This document shows, in pieces, positions 44,479 to 54,944 of a stretch of 64,000 nucleotides of DNA. The stretch covers positions 77,532,821 to 77,596,820 of the forward strand of contig OX328128.1 in the NCBI GenBank assembly GCA_946811695.1. Direction: 5' to 3'. The position numbers and the translations under genes were made by a program. The notes beneath the pieces were generated by a model. That model saw only the letters and a list, made by a program, of their open reading frames with translations. It was not told where the DNA came from and did not search any database. How positions within the stretch are numbered: the first letter of the stretch is position 1; the number at the start of each line of letters is the position of its first letter. Source of the DNA: Gonocerus acuteangulatus (taxonomy: Eukaryota > Arthropoda > Insecta > Hemiptera > Coreidae).

Positions 44479-45147
44479 ATGGTGGTAACGGAACAGCAGT
44501 TTGCCGATCTGAAAACGGCATTGGATCAGGCGTTGGCTGCAAATGAGCAGTTTCTCCTTCAGCTTAGTTCAATGAAACAAGAGCGTGGGGAGGATGTCAG
44601 AACTTTCGGAGATCGTTGTCGGGAGATGGGTGAACGATCACTCTCAGGTGAGGGATCGGAGGAAGAAGTTATAGGGGCTCGCAAACAACTGGATAAAGTC
44701 GTCCTTACATCATATTTAAATGGGCTCGGAGGAGAGATTGGGAGGCTGACGAGACTCGCGTTCCCAAAGGAATTACAAACCGCGATTGAGAAGGCTAGAG
44801 CCAGAGAGCTAGAGGAGAATCCCCAGGATAACGAAATTCCCAGTCCCGAGGAAGTTGGACAAAGCGAAGTAAGGGTCATTGAGAGGGGTAATCCAAGTGG
44901 CTGTTATCGCTGCGGGGATACGAATCATTGGGCCAGGGGATGTCGACAAACAGAGAGGGTTAGTGATATTTCTCCCAAAAATAGTACGAATTGTTATAGG
45001 TGTGGTCGTCGTGGGCATATCGCTCGCCAATGTCGTTCTAAACCCCTCGTGAAAGGAACTTTGCCAAAGAAGGCCCCAAACGCGAACGACTTGGGGAGGG
45101 CCCCGGCCCTAAGTCGGCGACAAGGGGATCGCGCTACGAATTACTAG
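44479..45147 (+). CDS. gag: Gag polyprotein (short) with two zinc knuckles
   Basis: 222 codons. Residues 1-30 look like a coiled segment. From about 34 to 115 the sequence has the C-terminal capsid pattern of Gypsy Gag ([14 protein letters not shown] near 33-48, then a conserved [14 protein letters not shown] stretch). Two CX2CX4HX4C knuckles start at residues 142 and 172 ([14 protein letters not shown] and [14 protein letters not shown]), which bind the genomic RNA. Gypsy Gags are usually well over 300 residues. The short distance between the N-terminus and the capsid motif suggests that much of the N-terminal capsid region is missing, either by an internal deletion in frame or by family design. 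The pol frame opens upstream of the gag stop and overlaps it. Confidence 0.85.
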   Translation: MVVTEQQFADLKTALDQALAANEQFLLQLSSMKQERGEDVRTFGDRCREMGERSLSGEGSEEEVIGARKQLDKVVLTSYLNGLGGEIGRLTRLAFPKELQTAIEKARARELEENPQDNEIPSPEEVGQSEVRVIERGNPSGCYRCGDTNHWARGCRQTERVSDISPKNSTNCYRCGRRGHIARQCRSKPLVKGTLPKKAPNANDLGRAPALSRRQGDRATNY

Positions 45148-45179
45148 GCATAGGTGGGGGAGGTGAGAAAGGGTTAAAG

Positions 45180-47025
45180 GTGAGCACCTGGATAAATAGG
45201 CGGATTCATAGGATGATAGTAGACACTGGTGCTGAAGTTACTCTAATCAGGTCTCCTGCCTCAGGATCCAAATTAAGACCCGCGACTAGTAAGATTAGGG
45301 GGGTAACTGGTGTGGTAATCCCGGTACGCGGTATTCAAACGGTGAATATCGAAGTTAAGGGCCATCGACTGTCCCACGACGTCATAGTGGCTGACGTCTG
45401 CTTAGAAGGAGATGGACTATTAGGCTTAGACTTACTAGGGAAATTAGACGCCCATATAGACCTACGTTCGGGATTGTTAGTCACGGGAGCATCGCCTAAA
45501 ATTGAATCTCTACCTTCCGTTGGTTCGATAACAAGGAGGGATGAGTTAAAAATGTCTGCGAACCGAGAGTGGGTACGTTTCATGAGTAGGACGGCGAGAG
45601 AACTAGAAGCCAAGTTTTCAGGTCATATTTTATCCCTTCCAACTAGCGTGAATATAGGAGCTAAGCCGATAGTCAAGGAGGAATCAAGACACACGGCGAA
45701 GAAGGATATCAAAACCAGCTCAGCGCGTCTTTCGCGAGAGGAAACGCTTCCGGCCTTCAGTGAATCTCTATTAGAGATTTCCGTACCAGGGAAACTAGAC
45801 CAGAAAGCTGTCATAATTGAGCCGTCAAGAGCACTTCCCAATGGGGTTGTAGGAGGGAGATGCATTAACACTCCTCGGGACGGCCGTTCGTGGATGCAGT
45901 TCGTCAATTTGACCGCTTCGGCTGTGACATTGCCACGGCTTCTAGTGGTAGGTCTGGTAGAGAGAGATTGGGCGGAAGACGGTGGATCTTGTTCGGAGAG
46001 GGAACGCGAGGATGGCTCTAAAACTCCTGTTGGTTTCGCCTCGATCGTTGGCGAGAAATTGGGCCATTTAAGTGGTGGGGAAAGGAGGGATATGGAGTCC
46101 TTATTGTCCAGATATTCAGACATTTTTTGTGAACCGGGTCCCGAAGGTTGCTCCCTGCCTGTTCAGCACCATATTGAAACTGGAGATGCCAGACCTGTGG
46201 TGAAACGCCCGTATCGTGTGCCTTTCAGTGAACGGGAGGAAATGGAACGGCAGGTTCAGACGTTGCTTGAACGAGGCGTCATTACGCCGTCTAAAAGTCC
46301 TTGGCAAGCACCTGTAATTCTAGTCAAGAAAACATCCCCAACAGGTGACTTAAAGTATCGATTCTGCACAGATTTCCGGGGCCTCAATGCAGTTACTAAG
46401 GTCGATACTTACCCGCTTCCGTTGATACAGGAAACCTTAGAACAATTGGGGAGTAGCCAAATCTTTTCCACAATTGATCTTTCGAGTGGGTACCACCAAA
46501 TACCGATAGCACCCCAGGATCAGGCAAAAACGGCCTTCACGACTGTAAACGGACACTATGAGTACAAAAAAATGGCTTTCGGCCTTGCGGGGGCACCTGC
46601 CACGTTCCAACGGGTCATGGACCAACTTCTTGGCCGACTGAAGGGCACCGGATGTTTCGTTTACCTCGATGATGTGGTGGTTTATAGCTCATCACTGAGG
46701 GAACACATGCTCCGGTTAGAGGAGTTGTTCGACATATTCAGAGGCGCTAATCTAAAAGTGAACTTGAACAAGTGCGCTTTTGCGGCATCGGAAGTGACCT
46801 ATCTGGGACACATAGTTACAGCCGAGGGAGTGAAACCAGATCCTAGAAAATTAGAGGCGATCAAGTCTTTTCCAGCCCCCAGAAATGTGAAGGAGTTGCG
46901 AAGTTTTCTAGGGTTGGCAAGCTATTACCGTAAATTCATAAAAGGCTTTGCGGATCTTTCAAGACCGCTGACAGAATTAACTGGCTCACGAGTACGATTC
47001 CAGTGGGGCAAGTTCGGACTCAGTC
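45180..47025 (+). pseudogene. pol: Pol, first part: protease and reverse transcriptase
   Basis: This frame lies at -1 to gag and is open from well before the gag stop, which fits programmed frameshifting. The aspartic protease motif DTGAEVTLI is at residues 15-23 of the span from 45180. The reverse transcriptase carries FCTDFRGLNAVT, FSTIDLSSGYHQIPI, MAFGLAGAPATFQ, the catalytic YLDD at 495-498, and the thumb motifs LGHIVTAEG and LGLASYYRKFI. Soon after FQWG the frame loses similarity and runs to a stop at 47142-47144, while the expected continuation appears in another frame from about 47014. The linker that normally joins RT to RNase H is shortened by roughly a dozen residues, so a small out-of-frame deletion is the likely cause. 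Confidence 0.92.
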
Positions 47026-49143
47026 TTGTGCTATCCGAATTTCAGCGAGCCATTTATATTGTCCACCGACGCATCAGGAGTAGCTCTGGGTGCCATTCTG
47101 TCCCAGTACAGAGATGGAGGCGAGAGACCTGTTTGCTACGCTAGTAGGCAGTTGAAGGGTCCAGAACTCAACTACTCGGCAACAGAACGAGAACTGCTAG
47201 CGGTGGTTTGGGCAACAAAGCTGTTCCGTTGTTATTTACTAGGGCGAAGGTTTAAACTTGTCACTGACCACTCTGCCTTGAGGTGGATGCTAAGCCTTCG
47301 AGACCCGTCTTCACGGCTGACCAGGTGGGCCCTTCGGTTAGAGGAGTTCGACTATGAAGTCGAACATCGCCCGGGGAAGAAACATTCTAACGCTGATGCT
47401 TTAAGCCGTACAATAGCTGTAGACACGGGAAATAGGCAGAAAATAACCCGAGGTAAATTGAAGGATGCTCAAAAGGAGGATATGTGGTGTCAAAGAGCCA
47501 TCAAGAGAGGCACTGTTCATGTACAAACAGATGCCGATGGCCTGCTATATTGGGCCGATGGGGCAACGGATGAGTCGGAATGGAGGCTTATGGTGCCTGA
47601 GGGTCTACGAAAAACAATCGTTGATGAAAATCACTCGAAACCATGGGCTGGGCACCCAGGGGCTGATCGTACTCTCGCGGTAATCAAAAGCTCATATTAT
47701 TGGTCGGGCATGGCGGCGGATGTTAAGTCCTTTGTGGAACGGTGTCACGCGTGCGCTAGCAGAAAAAGTCCTGTATCTCAAAAGGTCCCCCTGGAAGCTC
47801 CCTATATGGCCACAGGGCCTTTCGAGCAGGTATCGCTAGACATATTTGGGCCTTTGCCGACTTCCAAAAGGGGCCATCGTTACCTTTTGACCGTAATTGA
47901 CAATTTTACACGGTATGCGGAGGGAATACCACTAAAGGGGCAAACAGCTGAAGAAACGGCCGTAGCACTCGTCGAGAATATTATCACTCGACATGGGGTC
48001 CCTAGGAGGTTGTTAACAGACCAGGGAAGAAATTTCGTTTCTCGACTGTTTACTCAAGTTTGTAGAGCTCTGGGGATTAGGAAATTACAAACTACCGCCT
48101 ACCATCCGGAATGTAACGGAATGGTAGAGAGGTTACATCGAACTCTTACCGATTCGATATCCCAATATGTGCGAAGAGACGGTCGTGACTGGGATAAGTG
48201 GGTCCCATATGCTCTCATGGCATATCGAGCAATACCTCATTCGTCGACAGGATACTCCCCAAACTACCTCATGCTTGGGCGAGAATTGGTAACTCCGTTT
48301 GATTGCTGGGTAGGTCCAACCAATGACGGATCGGAATCAGCGGACCATGTCGAAAAGTTAGGGCATCGGCTGAAAGAAGCCTATAAGGACGCTTTGAGTC
48401 GTGCCGAAAGGGCCTGGGCAATGAGGACCCATTATTGTAATGCCCGGCGTAAGGAGCGGCGCCTAGAGGTGGGGGATTGGGTCTATCTCCATTGTCCAGC
48501 CGTAAAGCCTGGGAATTGTCCAAAATTCCACTGTCCCTGGACAGGCCCACACAAAGTAGAAAGGGTTCTTTCGCGAGTGAACTATGAGATCCGACTGGCC
48601 ACTGGATCTCTGAATGTAGTTCATATAAATAGGCTAAAACGGGCCCCGGGGGGAGGAGGGGATTCGCACCCTAAGGTTATGACGAAGGCAGGTGGGGCAA
48701 CCCGGGAAGTGGAAGGGTCGGAAGATGAGGTCATGGAGCCGGAATGGGAAATTAACCCAGGGTGTTGTTATGGCTCAGAAGACGACTCTTGTGAGGACCA
48801 AGATGAAATTGAAACGCAGAATGAGATTCACAGACACTGTCCGGTTGCTGCGGGAAGATCGCCAGAATGTAATGACCCTGCCTGCCCTCTGGGCGTTAGA
48901 TCCTCTCCTGAGGAAGAAAACAGGGAAATAACCCAGGATAGTCAAGGGGAGGGAAACGAAGGACGGATTGAGACAGGTGGGACTTCCGGGGAAAGTTCCA
49001 GTGGTTCAGATAGCGAGAGCCAAGCTCAGCCAAAGGGGAAACCTGATGCTACTTGGACACCAGAGGGGAAAACTTTAACTTTTTCTCGTAGGTCCCCATA
49101 CCCGCTTAGGAGGAGAGCTAAGTTGCCTGAAAATGATTCCTGA
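47026..49143 (+). pseudogene. pol: Pol, second part: RNase H, integrase and acidic tail
   Basis: It continues pol in the frame used by gag. RNase H is recognised by STDASGVALG (catalytic D15), ATERELLAVVWA and TDHSAL. Integrase has the HHCC zinc domain (H...GHPGADRT...CHACASRK) and a DDE core with D272 (LDIFGPL), D332 (TDQGRNF) and E368 (NGMVERLH), the last pair spaced D-35-E. A GPY/F-type module (WTGPHKV...VHINRLKR) follows. The last 170 residues are acidic, Ser/Glu/Gly-rich and end in basic RRSPYPLRRRAK. The tail is longer than in most Gypsy integrases. The domains themselves keep their catalytic residues; only the link to RT is broken. Confidence 0.92.
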
Positions 49144-50991
49144 ATATCTTATTTCAGGGTTGTCGCTGTGGGTGGTCCTAGGAGTATGGCCCTTGGCGTG
49201 GGCAAGTCTGGTTTTTCTAAGACGAGATGACGTAGTTGTGACGGGAGACAAATGGCGTCTACTGGTTCACTTGAATGTATCACACCTAGAAGGTATAATG
49301 GAAACTCTGCGAGGGGAGATTTGGAAGGTCCAATTAGACCTATCTCATGCCTCGGTTAAATATCCAGAGCTTGATGGACTTCAGCCTGTTGTCGAGGGCA
49401 TACTTAGTCTATTCAGGGAGGCAGAAGAGGAACTTGATATGCTCTGGTCCATGCTACCTAGTCCCCGAGAACGTCGAGGATTGGTCAATGCGGGGGGATA
49501 GTATTAAAATACCTATTTGGGACCCCAGACGCGGACGATTTACAAGGCATTCAAGAAAATTTCGACAAACTAAGTAAGCAGTACGGAGACACCATACATG
49601 CGGTCTCTGAACAACTAACGCTCAGTCGCGAGTTTGCAAGGAAAGCCGAAGAGGACACAAAAAGGGTTACCCGCTTGTCTGGGGTGGTCCGTAGAATTTT
49701 GAAGGAAGGTTTTCAAAAAGAGGCGCAACTTCAAACGAACATATCGCGTGTTACTAACCTCATCCAAAGTTCCCTGTACCTTTCCTCGTCCCTCAGAAGC
49801 CTAGAAACTGGAGTAACGGAATTCCTATTTAGATTCCGCAGAGTTCTTAATGGAGTAGGTGCATCGATGAGTGGAAAGTTGAGTAGAGAGATGCTAGGTC
49901 CTAAAGAGTTAACTCTGATTTTGGGGAAGGTAAGAGAGGCTCTGCCAACTGGACTGACACTCCTCTCGGAGGGAAGCCGATATCATGACCAAATTTACTA
50001 CCAAATTTCTGAAGTACATGCAATTGCAACCGATGATGGAGTAATAGCTGTAGTGGAATTGCCTTTAAAAACTCCGGATCAGGAGATGGTGCTTTATCAG
50101 GTTCTCTCCTTGCCTCTTAAGGAGAATAAAACAGGAAGAATGGTTGCAGCTCAGCCGGAGGGGGCGTTCTTCTTGGAGAGCCACAACGAGAAGGCCTACT
50201 CAATTCTTCAGGAGCAGGATATAGCCAGATGTCGTCCCGGGATACCATGGATCTGTCCTGCCGAGTTCAAGTTCTTTCACGGACAAACACCATCTTGTAT
50301 TGTCTCATCGTTTCGCCAGGAGAATACGTCGAAGGAATGGTGCTCGTGGACTTTGGTGAATCCTAGATCTTCACCCACATGGATTTGGGACGAGCACAAG
50401 GAGCTATGGTGGTATAGCATGTCTAAGCCCGCTCGCCTCCATCTTCAATGCAGAGGGAGTGCTGGAGTAGAATCGCTAGAGCGGGTTCTAGATGGAAGTG
50501 GGCAGCTTACCATAGCACCTGGTTGCACAGCTTGGACACCTGATTATCGCCTTTTGCCGATAGCCGACGTTGGGGAATCCTCTCAGGTGGTGCAGTTGCA
50601 ATGGGTCAACGTTACGATCAAACCACCCTTGGACCTGCCAGTAAAAGAGGATTATGATCCCGCAGTATGGGAGGATACTTTGAAGGAGCTCAAGGAGCTC
50701 GAAGAAGCGTCCAATAACTCTTCGGCTGAATGGGGAACATGGAGCGATGTTGAACGGATCCTTGCGGCCCAAAAGAAGGGGAAGGAAGGAGAACTTCTGT
50801 GGATAGCAGGCGGGTCGGTTGCTCTAATAGCACTTCTTGGGTTTACCACTGGCCTGCTAATTACAAAACTCAGATCCCGGCGTGGTGCGAATCAAAACTC
50901 GCAGCCAACGGAAGGAAGTGGGGCAGCAGGATTCGTAATACATCGACCGGCAGCTGAAAGTGTCGTATCTGTAATAACGGAGCGGATATAG
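49133..50991 (+). pseudogene. env: Env glycoprotein, baculovirus F-like fusion type, frame-broken
   Basis: The first segment (49133-49501, 122 codons) starts with a hydrophobic signal-like stretch (residues 8-25) and ends just past a furin-type site RERR (112-115) followed by the conserved start of an F-type fusion peptide (GLVNAGG). The reading then shifts: the rest continues in a different frame from about 49493, of which 49675-50991 is the longest ORF. The break falls at or next to a run of six Gs (49492-49497), so a one-base loss or a sequencing error is the simplest cause. Downstream are heptad-like residues, a Cys-containing ectodomain, a transmembrane segment (about residues 374-396 of the second ORF, LLWIAGGSVALIALLGF) and a cytoplasmic tail of about 40 residues. 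Proteins of this family mediate membrane fusion. The overlap with the end of pol is 11 bases. Confidence 0.88.
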
Positions 50992-51258
50992 ACCGCTCGT
51001 AAGTGTAGTAGCCGTTCAGTGATTGTGACGACAGTGTTCGGTATAGTTATAAAATAATGGTAACATAAGGATTTTTACCTCCTAAGGGAGAGGTTTTGTC
51101 TTGTAAAGATGCCAATAATGTTTATTTTATTTTAATTTTTACAGCGCATCACCTGTATTGTTATTAGCACTAATATTGTTTATTATTATTATTATTAGTA
51201 ACATAAGGATGGGTAGTGTTAAAGGTAAAGTAATGTTCCAAGGGAAACATGACTTTGA
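50992..51258 (+). other. 3' untranslated part of the LTR element
   Basis: A+T-rich, with an ATTATTATTATT run near 51184. No ORF in the element's sense is supported; the 101-codon antisense ORF (51139-51444) is a shadow. Confidence 0.6.
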
Positions 51259-51273
51259 AAAATCGGGGGGTGA
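51259..51273 (+). other. Polypurine tract
   Basis: AAAAATCGGGGGGTGA (about 51258-51273) directly precedes the 3' LTR, in the place of the plus-strand primer. Two pyrimidines interrupt it. Confidence 0.7.
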
Positions 51274-51799
51274 TGTAAGGCCCCGTTTTCCCTTTGGCCT
51301 TGTTAAGTGAATAAGGATGAGAGAAAAGGTTGGCTGTCCATCTCTAGAGATGTGAGAACCACGAATCCGCAAACATTGCGTCTGGGATGTTGGCACTGCA
51401 CGTGGCTGATTCGTAAGATTCCTGGAAGATCTAAGACCTGACAAGAGTTTCTAGTTCAATCACCTGCAAAAGCAGGAGTGGGGTACAAAGGGTTTAAAAA
51501 GAGCTGGCTTACCTCCGACCGGTCAGAGTTTGCATCCGTTCCTGAGACTTCGGCCCAGATGCTGTTCAGAGGTAGGCCAGTTCCAAATTCTCTATAATCT
51601 CCCCAAATGATCGTATTTGATAACTCTACCTATCTGTCTCTCTCACTCAACCTTTTCTCTCATCGTAGCAATGGTTTATGATATTTATGTTTGTATCCTC
51701 TGTGTAAATTATAGTTTTAAAAAGGAATTTCCGCTTCTCTAAAATATTTCCCCATTGTCTATACCTCTAAATCCCGTCCTTGCTAATCAGTCCCTTACA
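51274..51799 (+). repeat. 3' LTR (526 bp)
   Basis: One-base difference from the 5' LTR over 526 bp, same ends (TGTAAGG...CCTTACA). Confidence 0.97.
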
Positions 51800-51932
51800 A
51801 AAACATCAATACGATTTTTGTAAAAATCTGTATTAAGGACTTTTCGGCTACTCTTTGATAGCCTTTGTCAGTTTAAAGACAAAACACAAATGCAGAATTA
51901 ATAAACAGAAGAATTAAACCAATTAAGAAATA

Positions 51933-52208
51933 TGTTAGACCTGTGAGGAAAAACATGGGAAAGGAAGGAACCCAGACACCAGTCAGCATATTGGACAACA
52001 GCAGCTAGAGACCTGCATTGCTCTACAATTCCCACGATTCCCCAATCCTACCTGCCTATTTAGGCTGGGCTAAATCCTAGCTCACTCTCAGTCTCTTCTC
52101 ACTCCCTCTCTCACACTCTCTACCACCGTCCAGGCCAGTTGTACTACGAATACACGATACTTCTCACAAGCCAGGCCTTTCATTCTGAGCCCCCGAATCA
52201 CTATCACA
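51933..52208 (+). repeat. Probable 5' LTR of the second element
   Basis: It starts TGTTAGACCTGTGAGG and ends CACTATCACA, two bases before the primer site. No second copy is present to confirm the left boundary, which is a guess from the TG rule. Confidence 0.5.
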
Positions 52209-52210
52209 TT

Positions 52211-52223
52211 TGGTGGCAGCGGT
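52211..52223 (+). other. Primer-binding site, tRNA-Leu type (second element)
   Basis: TGGTGGCAGCGGT is complementary to the 3' end of the leucine tRNAs ending ACCGCTGCCA plus CCA, a 13-base match. Confidence 0.8.
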
Positions 52224-52384
52224 AAAAGAGGTCAACAATCACATTTCAGCGGTAAGTACATATTTTCATTTTAATATTTTGCTTAAATCAAGTGGCTTAC
52301 TAACAATTTTTTTTTCTTTCAATCTTCTAACTCATTCTTATATACAAACTAAGACATATTTACAAATACATAAGCTCACCTAAA

Positions 52385-53155
52385 ATGTCATTCGTAAACG
52401 GACAAGGACAAAAAATGTCAACACAGGAAGCCATTGCTGCTTTGCAAGACCAAATTAAAGAACTTTCAGCTCAATTACAGGACAGGAAACAAAACATACA
52501 AACTACTCCACACATCCCACACTCCACTCTACCGACACTAGCAGAAATTCCTGTATTTCAAGGATCAGGAACTTCACTAGTAATAACGGATTTTTTTGAA
52601 AAACTAGACAATTTAGGCAACATCGTAGGTTGGACTGACCAAGACAAATTAAAAATCTTAAATATCAGACTTGCGGGAGAAGCAAAAATTTACTGGGACT
52701 CATTAAACTCAGCAGACATACAACTGACTTACAAAGACGCTAAAGAATACTTAATCCAACGATTTTTCACTACACAACACCCCGCAGTACTACTCCAACT
52801 AATACTACAATACACGATCAAACCCGGCGAATCGATTAGAACAATGGGTGATCGACTCAAAGGACTTAAAAACAGGCTACACACAATGATGGCTAAAGAT
52901 CCCGTCAATACCATGAACACGATACTCGACAAAATAACTACAGACAAATACATAGAAAACCTAAGTCACATATCACCTGACCTACACAAAGAAATGAAAT
53001 ATCGGTTACCAAAAAACCTGGACGAGATAGAGAAAAGCATTATAGCGTACAGCGACATTGACACACCGAACACAAAATCAATATTTCACACTCACTTAAT
53101 ACCAACAAAACAAGACACAGCACAAAAACAAAATCCTTTAACAAATCACACATAG
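52385..53155 (+). CDS. gag: Gag of the second element (capsid part)
   Basis: 256 codons. It has an N-terminal coiled segment (residues 10-35, AIAALQDQIKELSAQL), then the retrotransposon Gag capsid pattern: PVFQGSG...FFEKLDNLG..VGW, KILNIRLAGEAKIYWDSL, and IKPGESIRTMGDRLKGL near residues 140-160. It stops before its zinc knuckles, which lie in another frame. The composition is A- and C-rich and differs from the neighbouring element, so the two are unrelated copies. It would form the particle shell. Confidence 0.8.
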   Translation: MSFVNGQGQKMSTQEAIAALQDQIKELSAQLQDRKQNIQTTPHIPHSTLPTLAEIPVFQGSGTSLVITDFFEKLDNLGNIVGWTDQDKLKILNIRLAGEAKIYWDSLNSADIQLTYKDAKEYLIQRFFTTQHPAVLLQLILQYTIKPGESIRTMGDRLKGLKNRLHTMMAKDPVNTMNTILDKITTDKYIENLSHISPDLHKEMKYRLPKNLDEIEKSIIAYSDIDTPNTKSIFHTHLIPTKQDTAQKQNPLTNHT

Positions 53156-53256
53156 AGAGACGAGCACATACTAAATCAAACTCACCTACGTACCGTAAAA
53201 CAGGTACTGACCCACAAAATAAAGAAAAATCACCACACAGGACAAAATCCCCACCA

Positions 53257-53574
53257 TATCCATGCAGATTTTGTCAAGGGAACCACTGGCATTCAGAATG
53301 CTCAATACGAAAACACAGCCCAACACGTCGATTCTTACCTAGGAAATCAAGGCAAGAATCACCTTCACCTCCACGACGACATTCTCACACAAATAGGTCA
53401 TACATGCGATACTACAGCCCTAACACAAAATACAGCAGACACAAAACTCACACATCAACCGAGTGTCAAATATGCAAAGGTGAACATCTTGCACCTGACT
53501 GCCCACAATTGACTTACTTAATTGGTTCAAGAAACTCACTGAGCCCACCTCCTCACGAGGTGGAAAACTGACAC
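53257..53574 (+). pseudogene. Nucleocapsid knuckle segment of the second element
   Basis: In the frame starting at 53263, CRFCQGNHWHSEC and, about 65 residues on, CQICKGEHLAPDC give two knuckles with CX2CX3HX4C spacing, one residue shorter than the retroviral CX2CX4HX4C. The segment is Arg/Ser/Pro-rich between them and ends at a TGA at about 53572. It lies one frame away from gag, so either a frameshift event or decay separates them. Confidence 0.7.
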
Positions 53575-53612
53575 AAACGGCAACACTAAAGGGCATACTT
53601 AGGAACGACAAA

Positions 53613-54110
53613 ATGCATCCTCAACGGACTCACAACAAAACGGTAACAGGGAAAAACAATTCTCACTTACAGCAACAAATACCCTTTCACAGCACAATAT
53701 GGTCATATTCACAGGAATATCACAAAGACCTCACCATACAAGGGTATGTACACGACAAAAAAGTCAATATTTTAATTGACACCGGCGCATCAGTATCACT
53801 CATAAACAATACCTTCATTCACAATGAATCACAAGTATCGCCGTGCAACATACAATTAAAATCAATAACTGGAAACTCGCTACAAACATATGGACAAAAG
53901 AAAACTCGCATATACTTTCAAAAACAAAAATATATAGACGCAACATTAATAGCAACACACATACCTTCAAATTTGGACATTGTATTAGGTATTGACGTAC
54001 TATGCTTACATAAATCTTTGATAGATTTCAATACAAACATGACCGTAGACTCTACTGTTGTTTCCTTCACAAATACATGCATTAAAGCTTGTGACCAAGA
54101 TTCTTTCTAA
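53613..54110 (+). pseudogene. pol: Retroviral-type aspartic protease of the second element
   Basis: 165 codons. VNILIDTGASVSLI (DTG at about residues 52-54) is the catalytic loop, and LDIVLGIDVLCLH downstream is the conserved C-terminal strand of Gypsy proteases. The ORF ends soon after, with no RT in any frame. It would cleave Gag-Pol. Confidence 0.75.
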
Positions 54111-54944
54111 GCGGTTTTCAAGTTTTGTAGTTTCGTTTTTGTCACACTCTGATTGATGACAATTGATGTCTGCAATTGACATCAATCCAGAACCACGTTG
54201 GTCGACCCAAAACTCGTGTTCTTGTGACTCTATCACTCAATTGAGTCTTAGAAACAGGACTATCACACTCAAATCACAACTACTACTGCTTGCCGGTACA
54301 CAAGTACTGACAAGTCTGTGCGGTGATTCATAGGTGGCGCGTCACCGCGGTGCGACAGTCTGGCCTTCCCCCACCCCTTTGCTTCAAGTTGACACTTGAC
54401 ATGTTGAAATTGTCTTCATTATTTCACTTATAACAACAATTCCAACCAGGTTTTAATTATATTTAAGGTTTAAACCATGAACCACACAAATATCAAAGTA
54501 CTGCAAAATTTCAAAAATGTGCTGAAATTTACGACTTTTAGGCCTTGTGCGGGAGAACTAAATGATGTGATAAATTTTTGAAATATTTTTTTTATCGTTT
54601 TTTGTGCTTATTTTTAGTGGAATTTTAACTTGCAACGTAGACTAAAAGTGTTTTAGGTTATTTTAATATTTTTGTAAAAATTGGCTTTTTTAGTAAATTT
54701 TCTAAACTTTAGGCCTTGTGCGGGAGACCTAAACATTTTTTAAAAAATCCAAAAAATTTTGTGGTACTTTTTGGTGCCTAGTAGCAACTTTTTATCAACT
54801 TGGAATTTGGAAACAAAAAAAAAGTTAAAAATCTATACACCCTACTACATATCAATGAGTACCTAGGGGTAGAGAAAGATTGCAGTTTGCAATTAAGTTA
54901 CCATGATGATTCCCCAAGATGACAAGGGGGTCAGGAGGAATTTT
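54111..54944. other. Unassigned stretch with a paired hairpin motif
   Basis: TTTAGGCCTTGTGCGGGAGA at about 54537 and again at about 54709, each followed by a partner for TTTAGG (CTAAA), gives two short hairpins about 170 bp apart. 54330-54380 is a G+C-rich patch. No gene. Confidence 0.45.

Larger units (their letters stand above)
43661..51799 (+). mobile_element. Ty3/Gypsy-class endogenous retroelement with env (errantivirus-like)
   Basis: A complete 8139-bp provirus-like element: 5' LTR, primer-binding site, gag, pol (protease, RT, RNase H, integrase), env, polypurine tract, 3' LTR. The LTRs differ at one position, so insertion was recent. Pol is in the -1 frame relative to gag, as in many errantiviruses, and env overlaps the end of pol by 11 bases. 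Coding is defective: a frame break between RT and RNase H, a frame break in env, and a short gag. The immediate flanks AAGA and AAAA are not an exact 4-bp duplication. An Env of this type is known from insect errantiviruses and baculovirus F proteins; placement here is by motif. Confidence 0.93.
51933..54110 (+). mobile_element. Second Gypsy-type retroelement, 5' fragment only
   Basis: It consists of a probable 5' LTR, a tRNA-Leu primer site, a gag, a knuckle segment and a protease, after which similarity ends at 54110. No RT, RNase H, integrase or 3' LTR is present in the window. Frame changes between gag, knuckles and protease show decay. It lies 134 bp after the young element's 3' LTR. Confidence 0.8.

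Noticed and set aside
44559..44879. Antisense ORFs within gag, pol and env
   Set aside because: Shadows of the sense coding sequence.
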